Of a stretch of 64,000 nucleotides of DNA, positions 44,490 to 54,217 are shown piece by piece. The position numbers and the translations under genes are program-made. The notes under the pieces were generated by a model. It was not told the DNA's origin. It did no database searches and saw nothing but the letters and a program-made list of their open reading frames with translations. The stretch's first letter is position 1; each line of letters starts with the position of its first letter. The DNA comes from Gilvimarinus algae (lineage in GTDB: Bacteria > Pseudomonadota > Gammaproteobacteria > Pseudomonadales > Cellvibrionaceae), in assembly GCF_030518215.1 (NCBI RefSeq), contig NZ_JAULRT010000060.1:62001-126000 (forward strand), written 5' to 3'.

Positions 44490-45998
44490 ATGACAGACCA
44501 GCGTATTCGCAAACTGCTGATTGTTGGGGGCGGAACAGCCGGCTGGATGGCCGCCGCCGCTATGGCACGGGTGCTAAAAAATCAGTACTGCGAGATCCAG
44601 CTTATTGAATCCGACAATATTGGCACGGTCGGGGTGGGTGAAGCCACTATTCCTCAAATCCAGCTGTTCAACCAAATGCTCGGCTTGGACGAAAACGAGT
44701 TTCTTCGTAAAACGCATGGAACTTTCAAACTCGGTATTCAGTTTGTCAATTGGGGGCACATTGGAGAAAAGTACCTCCACGCATTCGGTGGCGTCGGCAA
44801 AGATATGGAAGGCGTGTCCTTTTACCACTATTGGCTAAAAATGTATCAGGCCGGGAAGGCGCCGGATATTGACCAATATACCCTCAATTGCCTGGCCGCC
44901 GAACAGGGCCGTTTTATGCGCCCCGTGGATGCGGGTAACTCACCTCTGTCTGACATCGCTTATGCGTTTCATTTTGACGCAACCCTCTACGCTATGTTCT
45001 TGCGTGACTACGCAACTCAGCGTGGAGTGCGTCGGCGCGAGGGAAAAATAGTCGACGTAACGCTGAACCCCGACAGTGGCTTTATAGATTCTGTCTCTCT
45101 GGATGACGGCGACACCATTGACGCCGACTTGTTTATCGATTGCTCCGGTTTTAGAGGCCTTCTCATCGAGCAGGCACTCAACACAGGCTACGAGGACTGG
45201 ACCCACTGGCTACCTTGCGACCGTGCTGTGGCTGTGCCCTGTGCCAAAGCGGGTGATCCGGTTCCCTATACCCGGTCAACCGCACACAAAGCGGGCTGGC
45301 AGTGGCGCATCCCTCTGCAGCATCGCACGGGCAATGGGCATGTGTACTCCAGCCAGTACATCAGTGATGACGAGGCTACCGCCGTGCTTTTGGACAATAT
45401 TGATGGCGAGCCTCTGGCCGAGCCGAAATTGTTGAGCTTTACCACCGGCAAGCGAAAGCGTTTCTGGAATAAAAACTGTGTTGCTCTCGGGCTGGCAGGT
45501 GGGTTTATGGAGCCACTGGAGTCTACCAGTATCCACTTGGTGCAATCGGGAATAGCGAAGCTCATGAGCTTGTTTCCCAATCGCCACTTTGACCGCGAAG
45601 ACATCGATGAGTACAACCGGCAGGTAAATTTCGAGTACGATCGTATAAGGGATTTTCTGATCGCCCACTATTGCATTACAAGGCGGGACGATTCACCCTT
45701 CTGGAACTATTGCAGGACTATGGACATTCCGAAGACATTGACGCAAAAAATCGAGCAGTTCAAAAAGAACGGGCGCATTTTTCGCACCAACGAAGAATTG
45801 TTTAACGATCTAAGCTGGCTTGAGGTCATGCACGGCCAGGGGCTGCGCCCCCGTGGCTATCACCCCATCGTGGATACGCTTTCACCGCAGGACATCGCCC
45901 AGCGCCTTGAAGGCATTCGGCAAGTTATTCAGCGTTCTGTAGAGTATATGCCCATGCATCAAGCGTTTATCGATGAACATTGCAAGATGGATGCTTAG
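44490..45998 (+). CDS. Flavin-dependent tryptophan-halogenase-like protein (paralogue 3)
   Basis: 502 residues. Intact motifs: GGGTAGW (13-19), VGVGEATIP, catalytic-type lysine Lys80 (GTFKLGIQF), WxWxIP as [20 protein letters not shown], and C-terminal [19 protein letters not shown]. Strongly similar to paralogue 1 throughout (for example [30 protein letters not shown]), indicating tandem duplication. Starts 53 bases after paralogue 2, so one transcript is likely. Cytoplasmic FADH2-dependent halogenase in family terms; real substrate in this setting not known. Confidence 0.9.
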   Translation: MTDQRIRKLLIVGGGTAGWMAAAAMARVLKNQYCEIQLIESDNIGTVGVGEATIPQIQLFNQMLGLDENEFLRKTHGTFKLGIQFVNWGHIGEKYLHAFGGVGKDMEGVSFYHYWLKMYQAGKAPDIDQYTLNCLAAEQGRFMRPVDAGNSPLSDIAYAFHFDATLYAMFLRDYATQRGVRRREGKIVDVTLNPDSGFIDSVSLDDGDTIDADLFIDCSGFRGLLIEQALNTGYEDWTHWLPCDRAVAVPCAKAGDPVPYTRSTAHKAGWQWRIPLQHRTGNGHVYSSQYISDDEATAVLLDNIDGEPLAEPKLLSFTTGKRKRFWNKNCVALGLAGGFMEPLESTSIHLVQSGIAKLMSLFPNRHFDREDIDEYNRQVNFEYDRIRDFLIAHYCITRRDDSPFWNYCRTMDIPKTLTQKIEQFKKNGRIFRTNEELFNDLSWLEVMHGQGLRPRGYHPIVDTLSPQDIAQRLEGIRQVIQRSVEYMPMHQAFIDEHCKMDA

Positions 45999-46018
45999 GG
46001 CGGCGACGCCGCCCTAAG
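45994..46018. terminator. Bidirectional terminator between halogenase 3 and GH16 genes
   Basis: Perfect 11-base stem CTTAGGGCGGC / GCCGCCCTAAG with loop GAC; the halogenase stop codon is inside the left arm. It serves two convergent genes. Confidence 0.7.
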
Positions 46019-46021
46019 GCT

Positions 46022-46957
46022 TTACAAGCCGCAAGGCGAGGGTAGAGCAGGGCTCGTTGCGGGAACCCGGTCGATAAAATATTGCCTGTCGGCCCTGAGT
46101 GCATCAACTGCTTCGTTCACCTGTTGTGTACTCAAGGCAACGCCAGCGTGATGGTAAACCCAGTCTATGTCTTCCTGGTATTCGCGAAGCTCTGGTGAGT
46201 CAACCGGCCCCTGGGACCCGTCGGCACCCTCGGGCATAAACCAGAGATTAAAATTGATGGACATCGGTGATTCAGGGTAGACCTTGTCGGAGTGCTCTGA
46301 GAAAAACTCGCCGTCGACGTAGTAGCGAACTCGGTTGTCTTTTACGGTAAACACCAGTGTGCGCCAGCCTGCGTAGCTGCCCTCGACCCGTGTGTATTCG
46401 TTGACCTTGGTCCAGGGCTCCAGTTGGAATGTCTCCCACGTGGTGGTCCACATGGCCGGTTTGTCTGGTGAGCCCCAGCCGCCATTGGGTAGGTACTCAA
46501 AATCCGTCTCGCTGTAATTTTTGTCCATTGGCGCCTCCAGCGGACTGATAGCGTAGAAGGTTTCAATCACTTCATCGCCGTCGGGGCCAAAGCTGGGTTC
46601 ATCGCGAAAAAAGATACGCGCGGCATAGGTGCCTTCGCGGTACTTGCGAGCGTGGCAAATCTGGGTGTGGCGAGTATTGGCTGCCGTGCCGTCGGTTACA
46701 GAACTCATTCTGATCACGCCATTATCGGCTCCGGCGATATCCTCAGGAAAAGACAGGCCAATCGCCGACCAGCTGGCCCCGGCAATCCCAGGGTGACCGG
46801 TTTCGGTTCGTGCCTTCCAGCCGTTTTGATAAAACGCGCCGAGTGTCTGATAGTGAAAATCGTCAAAGAAAACGGGCGTGTGAGTGTCGGCCGATGCGGA
46901 TAAGCCGGTCGCAGCCATAAGCAAGGCTGAGCTTGTCAGGAGAGATTTTTTTATCAT
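46022..46957 (-). CDS. GH16-like secreted glycoside hydrolase
   Basis: 311 residues from ATG 46957 (GAGG six bases upstream). Signal peptide about 1-23. Beta-jelly-roll of the concanavalin-like clan: FFDDFHYQTLGAFYQNGWKAR at the front, YREGTYAARIFFRDEP, and the GH16-type active-site motif SETDFEYL with Glu150, Asp152 and Glu154 in the E-x-D-x-E spacing; then VRYYVDGEFFSEHSDKVYP and INFNLWFM. GH16 enzymes cut beta-1,3/1,4-glucans or galactans; the exact substrate is not fixed. A short C-terminal tail after residue 280 is helical. Regulated by the palindrome at 47004. Confidence 0.75.
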   Translation of the reverse strand: MIKKSLLTSSALLMAATGLSASADTHTPVFFDDFHYQTLGAFYQNGWKARTETGHPGIAGASWSAIGLSFPEDIAGADNGVIRMSSVTDGTAANTRHTQICHARKYREGTYAARIFFRDEPSFGPDGDEVIETFYAISPLEAPMDKNYSETDFEYLPNGGWGSPDKPAMWTTTWETFQLEPWTKVNEYTRVEGSYAGWRTLVFTVKDNRVRYYVDGEFFSEHSDKVYPESPMSINFNLWFMPEGADGSQGPVDSPELREYQEDIDWVYHHAGVALSTQQVNEAVDALRADRQYFIDRVPATSPALPSPCGL

Positions 46958-47003
46958 TGTAACCTCAAGGGTTATGAAAATTGTGAGCCTATTGTCGGAA
47001 TGA

Positions 47004-47021
47004 TTTGACAACGTTGTCAAA
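47004..47021 (-). promoter_or_regulatory. LacI-type operator upstream of the GH16 gene
   Basis: Perfect 18-bp palindrome TTTGACAACGTTGTCAAA with the CG centre typical of LacI-family sites, 47 bases upstream of the GH16 start. It differs from the TGTTAGCGCTAACA motif of the neighbouring locus. The rest of the 261-base gap to cyaA shows nothing further. Confidence 0.7.
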
Positions 47022-47218
47022 CGAAATACCTTAGTTTAACCGACACTAACAAAGATTTACTCTTGCGGCCTGCGGTCATTTTTCTGGATGCGCCACATGG
47101 TCAAAAGGACTTTTTAATCGATGCCATTATTCGAACAAGCAAAGCTTCACCGGTTGGCCCGGGTGAGACAAGCCACAAAGTCGCTCCCCTCAGGCCACGC
47201 TGGGCTTTGTAAGATTGG

Positions 47219-50074
47219 CTAGGTGAGGGCGCGGAGCTGTTGGTTGAGCCTGTCTTCGATGCGGCGCTTTTCCTGTAAGTAGTGAATCAACTGTAGACCC
47301 GTTTCCGGGGCGATAACATCGGCGCAGGCGGTCAGGTCGAGGTCGCTGATATGACAGTGGTAGTGCTCACGTGAAGCTCGTTGGCTGTGAATGTATCTGG
47401 CAGCAGCGGTGAACGGATCGCCGTTGTCGGGGTGATACATTTTTTCGTCGCAGTAAAGGGTGTAGCGAATGGCGAAGCTGACATCGGGCTCGGCAATTAC
47501 TTTAATGTCAGTCTGATCAAAAAAGCGAGGCTCGGGAAGCTGCTGATGCGGCTCGGCGAGGTAGCCTTTTGCACTTTTGATCAACTTGCTGACTTTTAAT
47601 GTAGTGCTGCCGGTCAGTGTGTTGTAGTGACCAAGTGCGAAGGCTTCACCCTGAGAAGAGAGTCTGGCATTAACCGCTTCAATAAAATGCACAATGCTGG
47701 CCGGAAATGCACTGGCGCTTAGGTGTTGGGCGCGCAACTGAACGATAGCGCCACTGACATCCACGTAGGTGTATATGACTTCACCATTGAGGTGTTCGTA
47801 AAATAAATGATTGCTCTGGCCGCTGGCGTATTCAATGATTGTGCGCAGGGCGCTGTTTGGCAGCGCGCGCGAGTCGAGCACTAGGGGCCTATCGAGCCGC
47901 TGCGGCGTCTCCAGATAATTCATCAGTGCCGCTTCGTCTTCCAATCGGGTCATCTGCGGGGAGCCTTGCTGAAACTGCAGTATGTAGTATTGTCGGTGGG
48001 TTTCAATCAGATAGCGCGCGTTAGCATTGCTCTGCTCGCCATAAAAGCACTGGCAAATGTTGTCAAAGAGCTCCTTCAAACGACCTTCAATCAGGCTGCC
48101 AAACTGCTGATCGGGGCAGACAATGCTCAGCTCGGGCGGTGTGTCGATCAGGTGTGGCGGAGCGAAGCGCAGATAACCCAATAGCAGTTCCACCAGTGCA
48201 TTTTTTTGCAGGTGCCGAACAATCAGCTCGTGCCAGGTATTCATATAGGCCATATCGGCCAGTTGAATAAGGTTGTCGTGTAGACCGCTGTAACTCAGCG
48301 CATCGGATTGTTCGCTAAGAAGTTGCAGCCCCTGCTGATCGAGGTCGTCATAGGGTTTGAGGGCTAGATTAATAACCAACAGTACCCGGTTGACGCGGGC
48401 CGGCTGCAAAAAATCCTCGTGGCCTGGTGCTTCCGCTGGATCGGGCAGCCACTGCCGGGTTTTTGCGATCAGTTGGCGCTTCTCCGACTCCGCTGGCTCT
48501 CCCGTCATGATCATATCCAGCTGGCTGTGTGGCTCCAATACTGAATTAAAAATTGACCAGAGCAGTAAATCAAACAGAAACGCGGATTGCCGGAGCAGTT
48601 GATCGCTGGTGGTAATGCCTGCCTGTGTGCGGCGACAGCGCAGTAGCTGCCAGCTTTGGCGCTGGTCGTCCGGCGCTCGAATGGTGAGAAAGGCTTCGCT
48701 GACATCCGAGGAAATACCCGGATTAATGCGTTCAATCTTACCGGATTTTTTCTCAAAGGCCGCGTGCAGCTTGCGCCCGAGAATGCTCAGCTCCTCAGAG
48801 CTGATGCTGGCATCCTGAAAGGATCGGTGTGAGAGGCCGCCGAGTAATCGATAACTTTTGCTCAGTTCTCGAATCAGACGTTCGCGCTCGCCAATCACCT
48901 GATTGGCTTTCCAGAGTGTGTGCGCGTCGAGTCGCAAAAGGTAGCTGTTGTCCCAGCCCCACATCTCTACCAGTTCTTCCAACAGCCTTCTCTGCCAGGA
49001 TTTTCCTCGCCCTCCAGGTGGGCGTGTCAGCGGTTTTGCGACTTTAAAATAGAGGCAGCGGCGCGCCAGTTCAAGCCGCTCCGGAGCCTGGCGTTGCTCG
49101 AGGTAGCGTTCGATGCGCCGGTAGATCAGTAGGTAGCTGTCCTGCCGGTCAGGATCAGCGCCCTGTGTTTGCACCAGCTCCTTAAAATCCAGTGCCAAGG
49201 GCCTGGGGTTTTCCTCCAGGGCGTAGGATTCGAGCAGCATCAATTTGAGTACAGACTTATGCGGTGCGTTAATGCCTTTGTACAATTGCCAGATGCCCGC
49301 ACCCAAATATTCCTCCATGGGAATATGGGTGATCGGGCCAAAGTCGACGATGTCCTGGCGGCGTACAAAACGCTTGTGCAGTAGCTGTGAGGTGAAGCTA
49401 TCGTAATGCGGCTCTTCGTGTGCCGGCACCAGCCACCACAGGGGCGTTTTGCCGGCCAACCAGATGGCGCTGCGATAGAACTCATCGAGCAGTAAATGTT
49501 GCTGGGCGCTGCCGCTACTCTCGGCGTTGAGTGAATTGCGATGGTCGCTGCTATCGCCTTCACCGCAGACCAGAAAGCAGTGGGCTTCCAGATTCAGTTC
49601 TCGCTCGGCCCACTGGCTGATGCCTTCGCATTTTTGTTCCAGCTGCCGCAGACGCTTTGAGTCGATGCCGCTCTTGTGACACACCCAGACATCAAAGTCG
49701 CTGCGCTCACTGTGAGCGATAGTGCCGACACTACCCATTAGAAACACCGCGTCAATATTCAGCTCGCGTTGGTGGTAGTCCTTCTTTAGCTCAAAGCTGC
49801 GCGCGATCATTTTGGCAGCGCTCAGCTCCAGGGTGTTGGGTTTAAAGTAAGCAATACCGGCAGGCGTTTCTGCACCGTTGTAACCCGGCAGCATTGGGTG
49901 GTTGGTGTGCAGCAGTAGCGGCAAAACATCGAGAAACAACTGCTGGCGTATACTGATGGCGGCGCGGGTTCGCTCGAGGCGTGTGGCGTTCAGCTGCAGA
50001 AAACGCTGCTTGAGCTGTTTCAGCTGCTTGCGATCGACACCTTCATCGGGATGAAATCTGGATAAGTCAGACAT
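47219..50074 (-). CDS. cyaA: Class I adenylate cyclase
   Basis: 951 residues from ATG 50074. Class I (enterobacterial-type) cyclase, normal length about 850-950. N-terminal nucleotidyltransferase catalytic domain with FLMGSVGTIAHSERSDFDVWVC (about residue 118), the GS plus D-x-D signature; then FYRSAIWLAGKTPLWWLVP and ITHIPMEEYLGAGIWQLYKGINAPHKSVLKLMLLE; a long regulatory C-terminal half follows. It makes cAMP for Crp-type carbon regulation. It overlaps the hybrid kinase gene by eight bases, so the two are translationally coupled. Confidence 0.95.
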   Translation of the reverse strand: MSDLSRFHPDEGVDRKQLKQLKQRFLQLNATRLERTRAAISIRQQLFLDVLPLLLHTNHPMLPGYNGAETPAGIAYFKPNTLELSAAKMIARSFELKKDYHQRELNIDAVFLMGSVGTIAHSERSDFDVWVCHKSGIDSKRLRQLEQKCEGISQWAERELNLEAHCFLVCGEGDSSDHRNSLNAESSGSAQQHLLLDEFYRSAIWLAGKTPLWWLVPAHEEPHYDSFTSQLLHKRFVRRQDIVDFGPITHIPMEEYLGAGIWQLYKGINAPHKSVLKLMLLESYALEENPRPLALDFKELVQTQGADPDRQDSYLLIYRRIERYLEQRQAPERLELARRCLYFKVAKPLTRPPGGRGKSWQRRLLEELVEMWGWDNSYLLRLDAHTLWKANQVIGERERLIRELSKSYRLLGGLSHRSFQDASISSEELSILGRKLHAAFEKKSGKIERINPGISSDVSEAFLTIRAPDDQRQSWQLLRCRRTQAGITTSDQLLRQSAFLFDLLLWSIFNSVLEPHSQLDMIMTGEPAESEKRQLIAKTRQWLPDPAEAPGHEDFLQPARVNRVLLVINLALKPYDDLDQQGLQLLSEQSDALSYSGLHDNLIQLADMAYMNTWHELIVRHLQKNALVELLLGYLRFAPPHLIDTPPELSIVCPDQQFGSLIEGRLKELFDNICQCFYGEQSNANARYLIETHRQYYILQFQQGSPQMTRLEDEAALMNYLETPQRLDRPLVLDSRALPNSALRTIIEYASGQSNHLFYEHLNGEVIYTYVDVSGAIVQLRAQHLSASAFPASIVHFIEAVNARLSSQGEAFALGHYNTLTGSTTLKVSKLIKSAKGYLAEPHQQLPEPRFFDQTDIKVIAEPDVSFAIRYTLYCDEKMYHPDNGDPFTAAARYIHSQRASREHYHCHISDLDLTACADVIAPETGLQLIHYLQEKRRIEDRLNQQLRALT

Positions 50075-52571
50075 CAGAGGGTTGCGGAATTGTGCGGCCA
50101 CCCATCAGGTCAGAGAGCGTTTGGTAAAGTTCCACCGGTTTGATGGGCTTGCTGATGTACTCGTTCATGCCGGCATCCAGGCAGCTCTGACGATCGCCGG
50201 ACATGGCTTGTGCCGTAACGGCGACAATGGGCAGTGCGGAAAATTCCTCCATGGCGCGTATCTGGCGTGTTGCAGCAATACCGTCGAGCACCGGCATTTC
50301 GATGTCCATCAGCACAGCATCAAAGCGCGTATGGCCGCTGCGTAAAATGTCCAGCGCCTGTTCACCGTTTTCGGCACTGGTGACAATAATGCCTTTTTTC
50401 CGCATCATGCCGCGAGCCACCTGCTGATTGACAATATTGTCCTCCACCAGGAGCACATGTGCGCCTTTGAGATTGGCAAAATCGTTGGAGCTTGGTGTGT
50501 CGTCGGAGAGACACTCTGGCAGCGCCCGGCAAATGGCGTCAAACAGGCGCGACTCACTCACTGGCTTGCTGAGAAAATCATCCACATAGCGCGAGTCCTG
50601 ATGATCTGAAAAAATTTCATCGCGCTGGAAGGAGGACACCAGAAAAATCTTTGGCTTGTGCTCAAGATCAGAGGCCGTCTTAATCTCTCGCGCGGCCTCG
50701 AGCCCACTCTTAAGCGGCATCTTGTAGTCGAGCAGCAGCAAATCGTAGGGGCGTGCCTGCTGCTCGGCCTGACGGATTTTCGCCAGCGCGCTGTGAGCAT
50801 CGCGCGCTGTGTCAACATGGTCAATCAGTTTGCCGGCGGACTTTGCCAGAATGTCCAGTGCCAGTTGATTGTCGTCCACTACCAGCAGTCGCAGGGAGCG
50901 ACAGCTGTGGTTACAGCTTTTGATGCGCTGTGCGCCAATTTGGCTGGTTTCCACTTCGGCGGTAAAGGCAAAGGTCGCGCCCTTGCCAGGCTCGCTGTCG
51001 ATGCTTAGGTGGCCGTTCATCAGCCCCACCAGCAGCTTGCAAATTTGCAGGCCAAAGCCCGACGCGCTTCTGCCGCCGGTGTGCGGTTTGCGCGACAGGT
51101 CACTGCGCAGGGTGGCCAGTGCTTCGGGCGACAGTCCGCGGCCAAAATCAATTATGCTGAATTGCAGCGTCAGCCGCTCGCTGCGTTTTTTTAAAGTGCT
51201 GGCTTTGACGACGACTTCATCGCTCTGCGAGTACTGCAATGCGTTAGTGACCAAGTGGCTGATGATATGACTGAGGCGGGTAGCATCACCGCGCATGAAC
51301 CGCGGCACATCGTCGGCAATGTCAAAGATAATACTGACGGGCTTGTGCAGCGAACTGCTCTCAAACATACGCGAGAGCCGTTCGAACAACTGCTCGAGGT
51401 CAAAGTGACTGCGCTCGAGAATAATATTGCCGCTTTCGAGCTTGGCGTAATCGAACACTTGATTGACAGTCTGCAGCAGTGAGTTGGCGGCGCTGTGAAT
51501 GCTGTTCAGGTAACTCTGTTGCAAATCGTCCAGCGCCGTGTCCTGCAGCAGGTGGCTGAGCCCGATAATGGCGTTCATGGGGGTGCGAATCTCGTGGCTC
51601 ATACTCGCGAGAAACTTGCTTTTGGTTTGGCTGGCGGCCTCGGCTTCGGCTCTGGCGTCTTCCAGTGCCGCCTTGTTGCGCACTGACTCGGTAATGTCGG
51701 TGTTGGTGCCGACACAGCGTGTGGGCCGGCCCTGTTCGTCGCGCTCGACGAAAATGCAGCGGCAATAGGTCCAGACCACCTGGCCATCGCGGTGGATCAG
51801 GCGGTGCTCCAGCGACAAGTGATCGCGCTCATTGGCGATGGCTCCGGCAAACTCGGTCATGACCTCTTGCAGGTCGTCGGGGTGAATAAAGTAGTGCTTG
51901 AGGGTGTCGAGGGTGCCGGGCAGGCGCTCGTAGTCGTAGCCGAGCATGCGCAGGTAGCCGCGACTGAAATAGATTTTGTCCTGGTTGAGATTCCAGTCCC
52001 AGAGCCCGTCGCGGGAGGCTTCCATGGCGTAGCGGAAGCGGCGGTCGCGCTCGCGCAGCTGGTGCAGCAGGGCGCCGCGTTCATAGGCCTCCCACATGAG
52101 AGCGCTGGCCCGCCGGGCAAGACTTGTGAGCTCTCCCTCGGGCGCCGGGCCGGCGGCAATCAGCAACACAGCGCTGGTGCGCCCGCGCACGGCAACCGGA
52201 ATGAGAGTGCGTCCGTCCGCCAGGGTCAGGCTCTGGCCGGCCAGCAGCGCCGAACGTTGGCGTTCATCGGTCGCGGGCGGGTCTATATCGTCGGTAGCGG
52301 CAATGGGCGACCAGTGCTCGACACTGGCGTCGGTGGACCAGAGGCCGAGCGAGGGGCAGCCCAGCTGAGTGGCCAGCAGTTGCAGGCTGGTAAGAATGTC
52401 TTCCGGGCACGCCTCCCCGAGCAGCAGCTCAAAGTGCCCCTGCAGGGCGTTCTCGCTTACGGTAATCGGAGGCGCAGTTGAGCCGGAACGCTTGGCGGAT
52501 GCTGCAAGCGCCTGTTCCAATTCTCTGATACGCGCCTCTAGTGCGGCTGTATCCTTAGCCTGATTCGCCAT
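50067..52571 (-). CDS. Hybrid sensor histidine kinase (PAS-HisKA-HATPase-REC-REC)
   Basis: 834-residue cytoplasmic protein, no membrane helices. Order: coiled coil (1-30), GAF-like domain (about 45-170), PAS with PAC (about 180-305, SRDGLWDWNLNQDKIYFS), HisKA (about 320-390, FLASMSHEIRTPMNAIIG), HATPase (NALQYSQSD N box, DFGRGLS, GFGLQICKLL), receiver 1 (LLVVDDNQLALD, LLLLDYKMPLKSG) and receiver 2 (LLVEDNIVNQQ, VLMDIEMPVLDG, SKPIKPVEL). It has no Hpt domain. Both receivers keep the phosphoacceptor aspartate. Coupled to cyaA; no DNA-binding partner adjacent. Confidence 0.93.
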   Translation of the reverse strand: MANQAKDTAALEARIRELEQALAASAKRSGSTAPPITVSENALQGHFELLLGEACPEDILTSLQLLATQLGCPSLGLWSTDASVEHWSPIAATDDIDPPATDERQRSALLAGQSLTLADGRTLIPVAVRGRTSAVLLIAAGPAPEGELTSLARRASALMWEAYERGALLHQLRERDRRFRYAMEASRDGLWDWNLNQDKIYFSRGYLRMLGYDYERLPGTLDTLKHYFIHPDDLQEVMTEFAGAIANERDHLSLEHRLIHRDGQVVWTYCRCIFVERDEQGRPTRCVGTNTDITESVRNKAALEDARAEAEAASQTKSKFLASMSHEIRTPMNAIIGLSHLLQDTALDDLQQSYLNSIHSAANSLLQTVNQVFDYAKLESGNIILERSHFDLEQLFERLSRMFESSSLHKPVSIIFDIADDVPRFMRGDATRLSHIISHLVTNALQYSQSDEVVVKASTLKKRSERLTLQFSIIDFGRGLSPEALATLRSDLSRKPHTGGRSASGFGLQICKLLVGLMNGHLSIDSEPGKGATFAFTAEVETSQIGAQRIKSCNHSCRSLRLLVVDDNQLALDILAKSAGKLIDHVDTARDAHSALAKIRQAEQQARPYDLLLLDYKMPLKSGLEAAREIKTASDLEHKPKIFLVSSFQRDEIFSDHQDSRYVDDFLSKPVSESRLFDAICRALPECLSDDTPSSNDFANLKGAHVLLVEDNIVNQQVARGMMRKKGIIVTSAENGEQALDILRSGHTRFDAVLMDIEMPVLDGIAATRQIRAMEEFSALPIVAVTAQAMSGDRQSCLDAGMNEYISKPIKPVELYQTLSDLMGGRTIPQPSDV

Positions 52572-52682
52572 TGCGTTACTGCTCCTGAGGGCGGAGTAGC
52601 CGGGGTTTTCCTATCATAGTAGAAACTGGCGACAAATCCAGTAGCTAGCGCGAAACAAAGCGGATTTAGCGGGAGGGAGAGC

Positions 52683-52703
52683 GAGCCCCGCAGGCCGGGG
52701 CTC
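52683..52703 (-). terminator. Terminator-like hairpin after argH
   Basis: Stem GAGCCCCG / CGGGGCTC with a 5-base loop, 11 bases after the argH stop on the minus strand. What follows is pyrimidine-rich (GCTCTCCCTCCC) but not a clean T-run. Confidence 0.55.
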
Positions 52704-52713
52704 AATAGAGGCA

Positions 52714-54102
52714 TTAAAGCTGTAGGCGGGCGCGGTTGACGGCGGCTTTTACCTGCTCGGGGGCGGTGCCGCCTATGTGGTTGCGTGCGGCGACCGAGCC
52801 TTCCAGAGTGAGTACGTCAAAGACGTCGTCGCCAATGGTATCGGAGAACTGCTGCAACTCGCCAAGGCTCATCTCGGAGAGGTCTTTACCGGTCTGAATG
52901 CCGTAGGCCACAGACTTACCCACCACCTCGTGGGCGTCGCGAAACGGCATGCCCTTGCGCACCAAATAGTCCGCCAGATCGGTGGCGGTGGAAAAGCCGC
53001 GCCGCGCCGCTTCGTACATGCTGTCTTTGCGGGCCGTAATGGCCGGCACCATGTCGGCAAAGGCACGCAGGCAGTCTTTGACGGTATCGATGGCGTCAAA
53101 CAGCGGCTCTTTATCCTCCTGATTGTCTTTGTTGTAGGCCAAAGGCTGGGATTTCATCAGCGTTAACAGGCTGATCAGGTGGCCGTTAACGCGGCCGGTT
53201 TTGCCGCGCACCAGCTCCGGCACATCCGGGTTTTTCTTCTGCGGCATAATCGATGAGCCGGTGCAGAAGCGATCGGGTAGGTCGATAAAGTTGAACTGGG
53301 CGCTGGTCCAGAGCACCAGCTCTTCACTGGCGCGCGACAGGTGTGTCAGCAAAATGCTGGCAAAGGCGCAAAACTCAATGGCAAAGTCCCGGTCCGATAC
53401 CGAGTCCAGGCTGTTGGCCGTGGGGCGGTCAAAACCCAGCAGCTCGGCGGTCATGGCGCGGTCGATCGGGTAGGTGGTACCGGCCAGCGCTGCAGCGCCC
53501 AATGGCGATTGGTTCAGCCTTGCCCGGCAGTCGGCCAGGCGTCCGGCGTCGCGAGTGAGCATTTCAAACCAGGCCAGTAGATGGTGGCCAAAGGTCACTG
53601 GCTGGGCGGTTTGCAGGTGGGTAAAGCCTGGCATGATTGTCTCGGCCTCGCGCTCGGCGACATCGAGAATACCGGTTTGCAGGCGCTTGAGCTCGGCGGC
53701 AATGATGTCGATTTCATCGCGCAGATACAGGCGGATGTCCGTGGCCACCTGGTCGTTGCGCGAGCGGCCAGTGTGCAGCTTTTTGCCGGTGATGCCGATT
53801 TTGGCGGTGAGCGCCGCCTCGATGTTCATGTGAACATCTTCCAGACTCACTGACCAATTGAACTGGCCAGCGTCGATATCGGCGCGTATCTGCTCGAGCC
53901 CGGTGACGATCTGCTGTTTTTCATCAGCGGTGAGCACGCCGACTTTTTCCAGCATTGTGGCGTGGGCAATGGAACCGTTAATGTCGTGGTGATACAGTCG
54001 CCAGTCAAAGCCAATGGAGGCGGTAAAACGCTCCACGAAGGCATCGGTCGCTTCAGAAAAGCGCCCACCCCAAGGTTTGGCGGTCTGATCGTTATCGCTC
54101 AT
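52714..54102 (-). CDS. argH: Argininosuccinate lyase
   Basis: 462 residues from ATG 54102; the frame upstream is unrelated. Fumarase/aspartase superfamily enzyme that splits argininosuccinate into arginine and fumarate. Signature loop [15 protein letters not shown] is exact, and [27 protein letters not shown] and [16 protein letters not shown] are those of ArgH. Cytoplasmic. Divergent from algZ with 115 bases between, the same arrangement as in pseudomonads. Confidence 0.97.
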   Translation of the reverse strand: MSDNDQTAKPWGGRFSEATDAFVERFTASIGFDWRLYHHDINGSIAHATMLEKVGVLTADEKQQIVTGLEQIRADIDAGQFNWSVSLEDVHMNIEAALTAKIGITGKKLHTGRSRNDQVATDIRLYLRDEIDIIAAELKRLQTGILDVAEREAETIMPGFTHLQTAQPVTFGHHLLAWFEMLTRDAGRLADCRARLNQSPLGAAALAGTTYPIDRAMTAELLGFDRPTANSLDSVSDRDFAIEFCAFASILLTHLSRASEELVLWTSAQFNFIDLPDRFCTGSSIMPQKKNPDVPELVRGKTGRVNGHLISLLTLMKSQPLAYNKDNQEDKEPLFDAIDTVKDCLRAFADMVPAITARKDSMYEAARRGFSTATDLADYLVRKGMPFRDAHEVVGKSVAYGIQTGKDLSEMSLGELQQFSDTIGDDVFDVLTLEGSVAARNHIGGTAPEQVKAAVNRARLQL

Positions 54103-54217
54103 AGTGTCTCTCGTAGCCAGTGTGGGCAGCGGCAGCACGCAAATACACGGCAGCCGGATGCCGTTAGAATAAAGTGGCGGCATTATAGCCAATAACGACA
54201 GGGGCAGTAAGGGAACC

